NCBI GenBank assembly: GCA_032622095.1
Contig: CP136063.1
Location: 145,035,950 to 145,099,949, forward strand
Direction of reading: 5' to 3'
DNA: 64,000 nucleotides
Origin: Siphonodentalium dalli
Taxonomy: Eukaryota; Mollusca; Scaphopoda; Gadilida; Siphonodentaliidae
Shown here one piece after another: positions 1-14,500 of the stretch (its first letter is position 1; each line of letters opens with the position of its first letter). Under the pieces are notes generated by a model. It searched no databases and had not been told where the DNA came from. It was given only the letters and a program-made list of their open reading frames with translations. A program made the translations under genes and the position numbers.

Positions 1-560
1 GGTGTGGATGTTCCCTAGGTGACTCACATTCAGATTTGTTCAAATGAGGTCACTCTGTCAAATGGTTATGAAGGCAGGGCCATAACTCTTGCCCTCCATA
101 GTAATTCTTAAAAACTACTTATTCTGCTGTACCATCAGGTTGAATGGGTTCATATTTGGTATGAAGGGTCCTTGGGTGAACCGGAGTTCAGATTTTTTCA
201 AATGGGGTCATTTGTTTTAAATGGGGTCACCTCGTCAACTAGGGGCCAAGCAAAGGACAGTTTTCCTCTTAATATGCTTCCTTCACACGGGCCATCAGGT
301 CTATTTACTGATATTTAGTATGAAGGGTTCTTTGGTGTCTGGGATTCAAATTTATTCAGATGGGGTCACCAGATTAAATAGAGTGGGACCAGGGACATAA
401 CTGTATGTCTCTATAGTAATACTTAAAATGTCTTCTCAAGAGAGGTTGGACTATTTAGCTTACATATAGACTATAGTATGGAGGATCCTTTAGTGAAGTC
501 CTGAGATTCAGATTTGTTAACATGAGGTCAACCTGTTAAGAAATGACGGGGCTATGGGGA
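1..560 (+). repeat. degenerate ~158-bp tandem repeats
   Basis: TTCAGATTTGTTCAAATG-type boxes recur near 31, 188, 345 and 505, each followed by AGGTCA/GGGTCACC and by AGGGCCATAACT or GTATGAAGGGTCC boxes. About 3.5 units remain, cut by the window edge. Confidence 0.75.
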
Positions 561-1500
561 CTTCACTTAAAACATCTACCTTGGAACTACCTGACTGATT
601 AATCTGACATATATATATATATGGTGTTTTCGGGTCCATGGATAATTGGGCTTCAAACATGTCTAAATAGTTTATAAAAAGGTGCTTGTGAGATTGGAAA
701 TTTCGAACAATTGAGAAAGTTTGAGACGTCAGTTGTGAAATTCCAACCTAAGACTTGGGAGTCTGGAGCCCGGTCAGGAGGGGATATGTTGAGCTGGAGA
801 GGGGGGGGGGGTGGTGATCTGTAGTGTTCCATTGGTAATTTAAAGGTAGATATTCACCGATCGACATGAAGCCTCTCTATCCACATATCCTGTTTAGATC
901 TACTTCTTTTAAAGTGGTTATGAAAAGTTCTGACTGTTGTGGTCTCAAGAGTCCCAGTCTTTGCAGTCTGGTGAGCGACCCCACAATCTTTGACTGTCTT
1001 GTATTCAATCTTAATGTATATTTTCACTGTGTTCAAGTAATACTTTCCCCATAACAAGAGTTTGCATTTTATATCACTTCGACACATGGTAGTTCAGTAT
1101 TTCTGTAGCTTGATATAAAAAAAAAAAAAAAAATCCCTACCTATCCTAATTGTTTCACACCGTTGGCGGAAACATACTATCTTTTTTTTTTGGCCTTACA
1201 TGTAGCACAAAATACAGGCCAAGTTAGAAATCGGGTTCGCCCACCAATTATCGCCCGAGTTATGGCCTTTTTGTTGGAATTTGCACTTAATTTTCATTTT
1301 CCTGACAATAACTTTAGTAAGTCTGAATGAAACGAAATTTGGTACTAACTAGCCAAAAACACAGGTTAACAAGTTCACTGCCAAAAACAAATTGGTAATT
1401 CCATCCTGTATGCCAACATGGGATTGCACGTTTAGCCGATAGTAGTTGCTGTATTATGTATGTAGGAGTGATGGTTCGACCTACATGTATATCCGGTTAT
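561..1500. other. no gene seen; homopolymers and satellite remnants
   Basis: Holds G and A runs (802-811, about 1117-1132), a stretch at 1157-1205 that recurs at 3946-3993 (GGCGGAAA, then a T run and GGCCTTA), and one family C-type monomer remnant at about 1210-1370. Confidence 0.5.
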
Positions 1501-1507
1501 ATGATGC

Positions 1508-1831
1508 TGAAACATGTGATACGAGATAACTTGTAGTCGGCAACTGGGATGGAATTAATCAGTGTTCCATCGCTGCTGCCACTACGAGTTATCTCGTAGG
1601 TAAATACAATTACATTTTCAGTGACTTAGATGACGCGAGTGCTACACAGGTACAAGCATATCATGTATAAGACACGGTAAATGAATTTATATACAATCAC
1701 CGGTACACTCTACGTCGTCTAAGACGTCGAAAACGTAATATTTATTTACCTACGAGATAACTCATAGCTGGCACCAGCGATGACCACTGGTAAATTCCGT
1801 CTCAGGTGCCAACTACGAGTTATCTCGTAGT
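1508..1831. repeat. nested palindromes built on ACTACGAGTTATCTCGTAGT
   Basis: Four copies of the 18-20-bp palindrome near 1515, 1582, 1751 and 1812. The first pair brackets GGCAACTGGGATGGAA and its near inverse; the last pair brackets GGCACCAGCGA and its near inverse. Arms of about 55 bp at 1580-1634 and 1713-1767 are also inverted with respect to each other. Confidence 0.85.
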
Positions 1832-3216
1832 AGCTTTATATCACGTTTCAAAATCATAAAACCAGATTTTGGTCGACTAGGATACTATAAAACATGATGA
1901 ATGAATTTATATATACACACTTTTACACACATTGTCAGGGAAACGAAATTGTATGCATGATTAAACAAGCCACATGTATCCGCTTGTGCATGCACTTGAT
2001 GTAGGGCTAGCTCCAGTTTCCAGCAGCCTCTGACACTATATCTGAATTATCCTACTGTCAAAATGTATCCAGTTATACATGTATGTACGAGATGTGTAAT
2101 AAACATAGAACTACAGCTGATAATAAGATTTGTTAGAATTTAGACATCAGACCACTCAAGCAGTGCGCTCATTTCTAACTAATCTCAACATACATGTAAG
2201 TGTTGTTCTATTACATGTTACACAGCCAAGTTTAGATATTTTTCCTGGACCTTTCAGTCGCGTGCATGCCCCATCCCTCTATAACAATGGGGTGTATTAT
2301 CACTTTATCGCCAAAAGCTTCAAATGAAACCTGAACAATCTAGAGCTAACTGATTATTGATTTATGCAACGAAAGCCCTCTGTATATTGTCTGGGAAATG
2401 TCGATTTGCACCTGTCTACCATGGGTTAGGGATGTACAGAAGAGGTCCTGGTGAGTTGGAGTGTCCTAGCAATATTTCAAACTTCACCCCCACCCCTTGA
2501 TCGGGATGTGGGAATCGTTGTATCTCAAGCCATTGTAATTATACATTTGCAATCGATCAATGGGATCGTTGGGCATGGATTGATGCATAGACTTACATTG
2601 CTCTCGGTTTCTGTTGTTATTTATGTGTTACGAACACAACTACGAGTTAACTCGTAGTAGCAGTCCCCATGCAACCGTGTACTATGAGTTAACTCGTAGT
2701 GGCAGTCAACGTGTTAAGTTCAAATTTGGGTTCTGCCCACCTATTTTCATGTCCCTTTGTTGAAATTACCACGGACATTCATGTACATGTATTTTGCTAT
2801 GTCCTGATTTCTTATTTGTGTGAATTGATGTTAGGATCGATGAAAACCACACCAATTTTGAGGATGTACGGTACATATAGTCCCATTACTGTTGGGATAA
2901 AATTGTTATTTTCAGCAACTGCCTGGGATACATTGAGATTTGATATTTGGATGTCTCTTTTTGTTCCATGTGGCTCCGCCTTGGCCCTCAAGGCTCAAAA
3001 TCAGCATTTATATCACATCTGATTTGTATTGGATCATTACAATGATCTGTTATCTCTTCAATCCGCTTTATGCAACAATGCATTGTATACATTGTATCTA
3101 GATATGAAATTATGGATGGGCATGGATATAACAGCTTATAAACCGTGATGTTTTCTCATAACTATTCAGTGAAATCTCTTTCCACCTCACCCTAAAATTC
3201 TTTTCAATAAATTCAG
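1832..3216. other. probable intron 1 of calreticulin; no coding exon seen
   Basis: Apart from the palindromes, and a monomer remnant at about 2715-2800 (GGGTTCTGCCCACC), nothing is recognised. The signal-peptide exon was searched for and not found. Confidence 0.5.
2636..2705. repeat. two further CTACGAGTTAACTCGTAG palindromes
   Basis: CTACGAGTTAACTCGTAG at about 2640 is a perfect 18-bp palindrome; a second copy with one change lies at about 2682. The core is GTTAAC here and GTTATC in the 1.5-kb cluster. Confidence 0.85.
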
Positions 3217-3321
3217 ATGGATGGGAAGATCGCTGGGTTCAGTCTACCAAGAAAGGTGGCGAGCAGGGGAAATTTGTGCTGTCATCTGGAAAATTCTATG
3301 GAGATGAAGACAAAGACAAAG
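3217..3321 (+). CDS. CALR: calreticulin exon 2
   Basis: Acceptor TTCAG precedes it and donor GTATGT follows. It begins with the last two bases of an Asp codon (phase 1) and encodes [10 protein letters not shown] through [13 protein letters not shown], matching the start of the mature calreticulin N domain just after the first-exon junction used in vertebrates. It ends with the first base of a Gly codon. Confidence 0.95.
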
Positions 3322-6300
3322 GTATGTAACTTTCTGAAACATTATAAAATGCCCCCCATAATATGCCTATTTTTTAGCTCAACTTTATAACGTAAAGTTT
3401 GAGCTATTGCCATGGGTTGGCATCAATCAATCAATGCGTGTCCATGCATCAACAATTTCCCTCGGCACGCCCTACAGGCTGCATCCCTTATGCAATCTTC
3501 ACCAGACTTATTGTGTAGCTTCAGGGTAACCTATACAATGTAGATGGAAGCTATGATCCATCAAATTTTTCTTAATTTCAATGAACAACATGGCCACCAG
3601 CAGCCATCATGGATTTCAAATTTGAATCCATCGGCACACCTTACACATACATTGTACATCTTGGATTTTACTCTCTGCATGACTAAATCCTTTGGCACAC
3701 CCTGCAGACCACATCTCTCATTCGATCATCACCAAACTTCATATGGATGTTCGGGGTGACCTCTAGATCGGAGCCTCCTATCCTGTTGAAAAACACGGCC
3801 GCCAGTGGCCATCTTGGAATTTACTCTATGTATGACTGATTCCTTCGGCACAACTTTCCATCCACTTCTCTCATCCGATCATCACCAAACTTAATATGGA
3901 TCTTCAGGGTGACCTATAGATGGGAGCCTCCTATTGACACTTTCATTTCACCAGTCGGCGGAAATAAGACAATCTTTTTTGTTGGCCTTATTACTAGCAG
4001 AGTTTGTTGGAACTAGTATGAGCATTTCCCTGTTTCCCATTTGGGCTTATGTTAGGTTGTTTGTCGTGTATAATAGACCATCATATTATAATATAGACAT
4101 AGGCATAGTCAAGATAGGCCTGCATGACTGGTTAACCTTGATTAATTCAAATGGTTAACTGGTCATGAACATTCCATAACATCCCATAACTATGTTACAA
4201 AACAAAAACATGGCAGTTTTAGCCGAAGTTCATCAAGTGGGGTCTCGTCGGTGTTGAGCATTTTGCTTATCACACTCTCTTTACTTACTAGTACTGTACT
4301 GTAACACATGGCTTTTGTTTACTAACACGGCATACAATCTTTACAATAACAGGCTATTTACCCGATATTTACGATTGCTACATGTATGGACACAAAATAT
4401 GTCTGTATTTTAATATTCTGTTTATGATAGTTTTAACGGATGTGACTGTTTTTAACAGCAATACCCACCACGAAGGCCATCTGTATCTTTATGCTGATGG
4501 TAACACTGAAAATACTAGTTCTATAAAGTACTAGTAGTCCAGTAGTTACCCCTAATAGTAATTATTTGGATTTACTGCTACCATAAGTTCTTGACAAGTA
4601 TTAAACTCACCAGTTTAATAATTTATTATCTGGTAGGGTTATAGTCATACATGTAGTCACATTTATTCATGTGTTTACACACTAAGAAATTGTTTCATTC
4701 ATGTTTATCCAATATAGGTATACAGACATCCCAAGATGCTAGATTCTATGGAATCTCCTCCAAATTGGAAAAACCTGTCAGCAATGAGGATAGGAACCTT
4801 GTGGTCCAGTTCACTGTCAAACACGAGCAAAACATAGATTGCGGAGGTGGCTACATCAAGTTATATTCGCATGATCTTGACCAGAAAAATCTTCATGGTG
4901 ATAGTGACTACAATATAATGTTTGGTAAGTCATTAGTTCTGGTTTAACTACTATGACATTCAGAAATAGAACCTTGGGTATCCCAAGTATTGGCATTGAC
5001 TGATTTGTTGGTACATGTACTTATAGTTTTGACTTTACTTTCGTATGTGAATATATCGTGTGCACCCAATATAATTTTGTACACAAATCATGTTCAAATT
5101 CCCAAATGCTACCACTTCCAAAAAATTGGGGCAAATGATGTTCCAAGTTTTCCCGCTCTACTGTTAATATCCTTCTTTATTCGTCTGGAATTAGTGGTTT
5201 TCTGTCCCTCGGGCCTATTTATCAGCCAAGGGTTATCAACTCTAGAACTCTATGAATCGGCACTACTCCTCAGATTCAATATCAAAATCCATTGATATTG
5301 AATCGGTTAGCGACCGTTGCATAGCATAGGTCCTCAAGTTGGTTGCGAGTTAGTTCTAATTTTATTATATACGGCATTGGGGAAATTTCAGTGTGCATTT
5401 TGAAAGAACATATTGCCACATGTGCGATTCTCTGATTTTATCATTTATTAGCTCAACTTGACAGTCAAGTTTGAGCTATTACCATGGATGGCCATCCATC
5501 TGTCTGTGCATGCGTCAGTCAGTCAAAAAATCCGTTGGCACACCCATCAGGTCACATACATGTATCTCATCAGATCATCACCAAACTTCGTGGTAACTTC
5601 TAGATGGAATGCTTCGATTTTTTCCCGAAATACATTAAAAACATGGCTGCCAGCAGCCATCTTGGATTTCAAATTATAATCCAACAGCACACCCTGCAGC
5701 CCACATTAATTGTTTTGAAAATACAGTAATGTTTAAGTTTCAATCACTGAATCAGTTGATAAGTGTTCCAAAATTATACTGCAATTTTCAGCAATAATTT
5801 TGTAAAATTTTAGGACCAGATATTTGTGGACCTGGAACCAAAAAAGTCCATGTGATATTCACCTACAAAGGCAAGAATTTACTGACCAAAAAGGATATTA
5901 GATGCAAGGTGAGTAGACGGGCTATAGTACAGCTGACATCCCTTCTTCATAGATTTTATTTCATGGAAGCGTAAAAGAGAAATACAAGTAGAACAATTAT
6001 TAAACCATTCGTGCCAGAGGGGGTCGTGAAAATAAATCCAGACACGTAGGCTATTTAAAAAAAAAATTGCCTACTTTCAGGATCCACCACCCCAATTTTC
6101 TTCTTTTTCTCATGAGTTTTTGCAATGTGAAATAAAGACTTGGCATGGCGAATATTGTACCAGAGTTTGTTGGTTCCTTCATAATTTGTCAATTAAATGC
6201 TTGAAAGACAGTATATATATTATTTTGTTATAATGCTTTAAGTTAGTATACATATTATTTTGTTATAATGCTTTAAGTTAGTATACATATTACTTTGTTA

Positions 6301-8511
6301 ATATGAATTTAGCCTGTTTTTATACGCCCTTTTGAAAAAAAGGCCGTATTATAGTATTGGTCCGTCCGTCCGGGCGTCCGTCCGTTAACCTGTTGTCCGG
6401 ATGATAACTTTAGTTAGAGTGAACCAAAATTAGTAAAATTTGGTATGTGGGTTTATTAGCCGAAAAGTAAGTTCAAGTTCAAATTTGGGTTCCGCCCGCC
6501 AATTTTCACCGGAGTTATGCCCCTTATTTAACGTTTTTTTTTAACGTCCTTGAAATTTGTTGTCCGGATGATAACTTTAGTATAGTTTATCGGAATGAAT
6601 CCAAATTTCTTTCTTTCACCAAAACACAGGTCAAGTTCGAATTTGGGTTCTGTCCGACCATTTTTGGCAGAGTTATGCCCCTTTTTCGACTCAGAAAATT
6701 CAGTTTTTCTTATGTTTTTTGGTTTCCGGATGATAACTCGATTTTGGAATGTTTATACGCAAAACCCGTTTTTTTGTGGATTACATATATCAAAATACAG
6801 CTCAAGTCCGAATTTCGTTTTAATCCGATAATTTTTGCGAGAGTTATGGCCCCTTTTTTGACGTAATTTGACTTAGAAAATCCCTGAAATTTGTCCGGAT
6901 GATAACTTGAGTTAGAGTGAACCGATTTCAATCAAATTTGGTATGTGGGTTTATTAGGAGAAAAGACAGCTCAAGTTCGAATTTGGGTTCCGTCCGCCAA
7001 TTTTCACCGGAGTTATGCCCCTTATTTGACGTAATATGACTTAGAAAATCCCTGAAATTTGTTGTCCGGATGATAACTTTACTAGAGCTTATCGGATTCA
7101 ATGATAATTTGGTATATTACTTTCTCCCACCAAAACACAGGTCAAGTTCAAATTTGAGTTCCGTCCGCCAATTTTTACCAGAGTTATGCCCCTTTTTTAC
7201 CAGTTTCCGCCGACCCAAGAGAGGGCGTATATTGCACGCCCAGCGTAGCTCTTGTTGTAGTTGCTGTATTGTTTATTTGATTGCAAACAAAGATATTTTT
7301 AATAGTGGCCTGGATGTGATTGTATCATTGTTGCATAATATTGCGTACTTCTATTTGTAGGATGATGTCTATACTCATCTTTACACTCTTATTGTAAAAC
7401 CTGACAACACTTATGAAGTGAAAATCGACAACGAAAAGGTGGAAAGCGGTGATCTCGAGGCAGACTGGGACTTTCTTGCTCCAAAGAAAATAAAGGTACT
7501 AATATAACCTTTCTTTTGGTAAATGGATTCTCCCTTCAGTTATAAAGTATTCATTGAAATAATGTAAATTGCTTTTAATTTGTTGGTGTCAGGTTACGTG
7601 GTTCAGCCATTTATGAATGACTTTTGTGGGTTGTAAATCCATGGGTCCGCCGGTACTAATTGTCGCCTCCGAATAATAACAATAAATTCCAACTAATAAA
7701 AGTGCAGCCACCTCGGCTGGTTATCTGAAATTGTGCATCCGCTATGCAAGCATAATGAACACGTCGCCTGTCTGAGCTTTTGTTGCCAACTATTGAAGAT
7801 GTTAACGACTGGATATTATTACATAAGCCAACATAAGCTACATGTAGATGACATGGTGAGCGAAGATTGTTCTGGAAAGTTTTCCCATATCAACCCTTAA
7901 GCCTATTCACACCAAATGTACAATAAATGGCCTAAACCTCATTGTTAGGCCAAAAAAATTAATAGGTTTTGGTTCTCGGCCCCGCCGCATTGAATAAAAA
8001 GGGCCACATTGGGCCTTTTTATTGCAATGCCTGATGTTATGACAAAAAAAATTACAAAAATAAATTAAAAAAAATAAAATTTATTTTATCAACATGTCCA
8101 TAGCAGATATGTGTTGAATATTAGTGTGCATTGAGCTCTAACATGTAATGTGTTAAAAAGTGTCCTGCAGGCTTACAACATGAAGTAGATGACTACAATT
8201 AAGAAAATGATTAGCTGATCCTCATGCTCTTCTTACAATTAGTCATTGTGAACAACTTACACTAATTGTAACTTTATACAATTGAAAGGCACAGGACTAA
8301 ATTCAGGATCACATATTAGAATGGGGAGGTATCAGTTTTTAGACAACAATAACAGTAGTTAATGTCAGGGGCATTATATATTGTTAGGTAATCCCAGTCC
8401 ATACACTGGTAGTACAATGTCATTTTTATGTTTACCCATACCATAGTATGGTAAACATAGTGTCGTTGTCCGGATTGACCACTCGTCGTTAGTCCGTCCG
8501 TCCGTCCGTCC

Positions 8512-8565
<54 letters not shown>

Positions 8566-11500
8566 AGACACTTTACGCATGGTGCGATAAATCGAACATT
8601 TTATATCTGATCGGAACCAAATTTTGTATATGAATTTCTCAGCATAAAAGACAGATCGAGTTCATATATGGGTTTGATCCGACTATTTTTAACTGAGTTA
8701 TGGCCCTTTTTCGAAAAAAATATTCACCTTAAAAAAATATTTAAATTTAGATTTCATTTCTCGCCCAATCTAACAAAACCAAAAAAAATAATTAATAAAT
8801 AACAAATAATGAATTTTTTTTTTTTTAAATAATTAACAATTTTTTTTTTTTTAAAGATAATAAAATTTTAAAAACTAACCCTAATATAACTCCGCCAAGG
8901 GTACACCAAGTCAGCATACCAAATTTGGTTTAAATCGATCCAATATATTGTCATGTACTGCTAAATTTTTTTTAGCCATATTCAACAATTCCATCCCATG
9001 CCTTTGGAGTACTTAGCTATTAATATGGCTATATTATTTTCTGATGTCTCTTTTGCCAATGTGCAGATAAAAGCTATGGTATCTAATTTTTTTTAAAGTT
9101 TCAACAATACACATCATTCAACAATACACATCACATGCTGTTTAATAAAGGGTTTTGTAGGTTAAGTTACCAAAATGGGCTTTAGAACATTGCTAAAATC
9201 ACTTAGCTAATCTTGAGATTCAAGTGTCTTCATGCAACTGGCATTCAGTTATTTGATAAATTTCAATTTAAAGAGAATTCCATAACTTCTGATTTTATAT
9301 GTATATCCTCTCTGGAATTTTCTAAACTAACTGCCAATTGTGAAAATTAATGAGACATGGGTCAGATTTTAGAACACTGTTGATTGCCTGTTGATAAATG
9401 AAACAAAGTGATCTGTTTTTAATCACTTCATGTCATCTGCCATGTAGCCAATGATTTGTTTGTTATCACAAGAGCCAGCCAGTTGGCCAATGCAAAGGCT
9501 TATTTTATATAGGCATCTGTTATCTGACCCAACACATCAGAACCTAACATGTAACTACCAGAGAAAGCTGCACAACTGAGATCTATAAGGATATTTTGCA
9601 GAGAACACTTGATCATTCTTGCTTGGATATTCTTGATCCTCTTGCTTGGATATTCTTGATTCTACATGTTAATACCTGTGTGCAGATTCTTGTCATGCTT
9701 GGATAATCTTGATCCTACATGTTCATCTGTGCAGATTCTTGTCTTGCTTGGATATTCTTGATCCTCTTGCTTGGATAATCTTGATTCTACATGTTAATAC
9801 CTGTGTGCAGATTCTTTTCTTGCTTGGATAATCTTGATTCTATCTGTCCATACCTGTGTACAGATTGTATTCTGCAGAATGTTTTTCTTTCTACTGATCA
9901 ATACTTAGGATGTATCTTGACAAGACTATTACTAGTAGTCAAGAGAAGTTCATCAACAACAAAATATGACTTACAATACTGAGGTATATAAAGTTATGAT
10001 GTTTTCCATGTTTCTGTGAAAGGATTGATATATTTCAACATCATTGTGAGTAAAACAAATTTTGCATAATTTTTCTCCCTAGCTGCCATCTTGGATTAGT
10101 ATTGACTATATTATTTAGTGTACTCGTCTCTGCTGCCATCAATTTTATAATTTAAAGAGACATGAATACACAAATTTATATTGTCGTAAGTTTATCATTT
10201 ATGAGAATGTTCACCATTGCGAGCAAGAAAATGTTTATAAATTATAATCCAGTAATATAACCATGAAATAGAGCATTTCATATTTTCATACCAGTAGTGT
10301 CTTTCATATTCCCTGGGACTATAAAGCCCAAATTCAGCATGAACAGATGCACCCCGCATTTGATTTCATTACTGATAAGTTTAAAAAATATTAACCAATT
10401 TCATCCATTACATGCCTTTTGAACTCTTCTGTTGCTTGATATGTCTTTCCAAAATGGGAAAGAATGATTATGCCCCAAATAAATTCCCAGTGTATGTAAT
10501 AGTCATGACATCAAAGACGGCAGATGACTGCCAATGTTTTTGACTGATTCACCCTAAAACATCTCTATGATAATATTTTGATAGATCACATGCCAATTTG
10601 TAACAAAGCAGATAAATATAACTGCCCACTGTTTATACATTCTCTTCAATAATTTTGAACTAAAGAATGAAATATTTTACTTTTCATTTCTTTAAGAAGT
10701 GACATTTGCAGTTTGTCTTGTGTTGCCAGTTTTCAAGGCATGCTACTAGTTCCTATTCTATAATTTGAGTATCTATAGTCCTTAACTTGTTATTTTCTCA
10801 AAACCACTCAATTTCCAATGCTTATTTTCTAGCCAGAATATCAAAGTATATTATATGTATCTTATGTTGACATAAAATAACTTGGTTGTCGATAACGGTA
10901 TATTCATTCGGAGATGTTCTTCCACTGACTATCTCATTAAAAAAATAATGGATCCGATTGTCACCAAACATATTAATGGATCTTCTGAGTAACCACTAGA
11001 TGAGAGCCATAAATTTTTAAATCATTGAATAACATCAACCTTTGATTTCACTCTTTATATGACTAAATCTTTTGGCATACCCTACAGATGACATCCCTAC
11101 TTTGATCATCACTAAACTTTATATGGATCTTCGGCATGACCACTAAATCGGAGGCATACATTTTTTCCAAATTTTGTTAAAAAACATGGCCACCTCCAGC
11201 CATCTTGGATTTTAATCTTTGCATGAATAAATTCTTTGGCACTCCCAAGATAACATCCCTCATCCGATCATCACCAAACTATGCAAGGATCATCGCGGGT
11301 GATCCACTAGCCATAAAATATATCCAATATCATGCAGCCATCTTAATTTAGTTATATCTCTTCATGTTGACATCTACAGTATTATTACTTATATATTTCA
11401 ACTGTCCGCATTCCTAATTGCTCCATTGACTGTAACACATGAAATTACCCCCTCCCCCTTCGATTGAGCCACAGTGTCATTGACACATTCATCTGATTTG

Positions 11501-14500
11501 AAATTTCGACAATCTAAATGTATGGTCTTTCCAGAATTAAGATTTCTATGATGCCACGAAGGAAGAAAAAAACTGCTCAGATGAAAGCATTGGAGGAGAA
11601 AATAAGAAGAAAATCACAGAAGGGGCCCATATCAGCCTCTCCCAAAGATATGAGCCTTTCATTACTAGTACCATCCATGGTTAAAATGGAGCATTCTTCA
11701 GGACCATCCATGGTTAAAATGGAGCATGACACAAATTCACGACCAGCCATGGTTAAAATGGCGCATGACACAAATTCACGACCAGCCATGGTTAAAATGG
11801 CGCATGACACAAATTCACGACCAGCCATGGTTAAAATGGCGCATGACCCCAAGTCACGACCAGCCATGGTTAAAATGGCACATGACACAAATTCTCAACC
11901 AACAATAGTTCAACTTACATCTAACCTTCCACTACCAGGCACAGTTCAAATAATGAAAAAACCAACATCAGAAGCAGCTATGGTTCAACATCAAAGAAAT
12001 TCAACTTCATTAACAACCCATCCTGCTAATGATAACTTTCAACTTCTGTCTATTTCATCACACCCACAATGTTTTTGGTTCGAAAATGACAGTGATAGCC
12101 AGTCAGAAAGATTATCGAATGAACTTATCCGACAACTTGAATGGCAGAGAAAAAAAAGTAGAAGTAGAAGTACAACACGGAATGAAAAAAAACGGGATTA
12201 TATTAGAACCCGCAGGACTGACTCAAAGTTTCGGAAAGCTGAGCAAATTTCAGATAGTAAATCAAGAAAACAAAAACGAATTGATCCTGAAGTTAGGAAA
12301 GCTGAGCAAATTTCAGATAATAAATCAAGAAAACAAAAACGATCTGATTCTGAAGTTAGGAAAGCTGAGCAAATTTCTGATAATAAATCAAGAAAACAAA
12401 AACGTACTGATTCTGAAGTTAGGAAAGCTGAGCAAATTTCAGATAATAAATCAAGAAAACAAAAACGTACTGATTCTGAAGTTAGGAAAGCTGAGCAAAT
12501 TTCTGATAATAAATCAAGAAAACAAAAACGTACTGATCCTGAAGTTAGGAAAGTTGAGCAAATTTCTGATAATAAATTAAGAAATCAAAAGCGATCTGAT
12601 CCAAAGTTTCGGAAAGCTGAGCAAATTTCTGATAATAAATCAAGAAAACAAAAACGTACTGATCCTGAAGTTAGGAAAGCTGAGCAAATTTCTGATAATA
12701 AATCAAGAAAACAAAAACGTACTGATTCTGAAGTTAGGAAAGCTGGGCAAATTTCAGATAATAAATCAAGAAAACAAAAACGTACTGATCCTGAAGTTAG
12801 GAAAGCTGAGCAAATTTCTGATAATAAATCAAGAAAACAAAAACGTACTGATCCTGAAGTTAGGAAAGCTGAGCAAATTTCTGATAATAAATTAAGAAAT
12901 CAAAAGCGATCTGATCCAAAGTTTAGGAAATCTGAGCGAATTGCAGATAGTATAGCAAGAACAATAAAAAGATCTGATCCTGAATATCGCAAATGTGAAC
13001 AAATTTCAGAAGTTTTTTCAAAGAAAAGAGAACGTGCTTCTCCAAAATTTCGGAATGCTGAGCGAAAATCGGAAAGCTTAACCAAAAAACGAAAGAGAAC
13101 AAATACTGAGTTTTCTGAATCAGAGAGAATGCTTGGAAGAGAGTCAAAACAGCGAAAGAGAACAAATACTGAGTTTTCTGAATCAGAGAGAATGCTTGGA
13201 AGAGAGTCAAAAAAGCGAAAGAGAACAAATACTGAGTTTTCTGAATCAGAGAGAATGCTTGGAAGAGAGTCAAAAAAGCGAAAGAGAACAGATCCTGAAT
13301 ATTGCCGTGTCGATTCTCAATCAACAGCGGATTATATGAGGAAGAAAAGGTCAAATGTTCACTTTAGGGAAATGGAAAGAATTAAGCAAAATGCTAAAAG
13401 GCACCAGCTAAATAAAGAGAATATACCTTCTGTTCCAAAACCCAGCACACAGGCACCAATCTCAAGATCAGTTGACACCCTTGTTAAACAATTCCACAAG
13501 CTTGTATCTCAGGGATGTACATATGTTTGCACTTCATGTGATCAACTTTGGTACAGACATAGTGTCGTCAAGGCATCAAATCTCCAGAAAAAGTGTAATG
13601 ACGCCATCGAGTTGTGTCTAACTGGCTACAAAAGTGAAGATAATGAGGAATGGGTATGCTTAACATGTCAGCGTTATCTCCTGAAAAATAGAGTCCCACC
13701 TTGCTCAGTAGCTAACAGTATGGTCTTTCCAGAAAAGCCAAAAGAACTTGATCTCAGACCACTGGAGTGGAGATTGGTCTCGCCAAGATTGATGTTCCTT
13801 AAGTTATATCAGACTCCAAGAGGCAAACAGTTTAAAATAGAGGGGAATGTGGTGAATATACCAACTGACATTGTCACAACAATGACTCAATTGCCTAGAC
13901 TAGAGAATAACATGGAGACTATGAAAATCAATTTGAAAAGAAGGCTTTGTTACAAGAATTCAACAATGTCTCAAAATGTTAGACCTGGAATGGTTCACAA
14001 AGCTGCAGAATGGTTGACAGAAAATGGAGCCCTGTATCGTGAGAAAGGTATAACTCACAATAGAAACATTGCTTTGTTGTTGAATGATGAGGAACCTCTC
14101 CTTCAAGAATGTGACTCCAGTCTAGATAATGTTCCTAAGGAAACTGAAAGTGAAATGGTTGATTTTGATGGACAAAGTGCTAATGAGTTCTACCTTATCC
14201 TTGATAAGGTTTATAAATATCATGCTGCTGATGATCTTGATAACTTTATGGATGGTCAGAATCTAAAGAGAAACTGTGTTGTTAAAGAAGGGTTTCTTTG
14301 TTTGAAAAATAAAGTATCTCCTCGTACAGTGAACAGTGAATTCTATGAGATGGAAGCAAGCTCTAGTGATTTACATGAAAAAGCCTTCCTGTGCGTGGTT
14401 CCTGGATGTGTATATTCATCCTTCAATTATTTTGATATCACTGATCATATGAAAACCAATCATAAAGAAAGTAAACACCAGGAAATGACGCAATCACAAG

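Noticed and set aside
866-1087. Overlapping short frames on both strands as a candidate first exon of calreticulin
   Set aside because: No signal peptide followed by a family-like VYFKEQF segment, and no phase-1 donor after a GGNG codon.
2820-3022. Open frame upstream of exon 2 as an alternative N-terminus
   Set aside because: It is not joined in phase to exon 2 and overlaps a satellite remnant.
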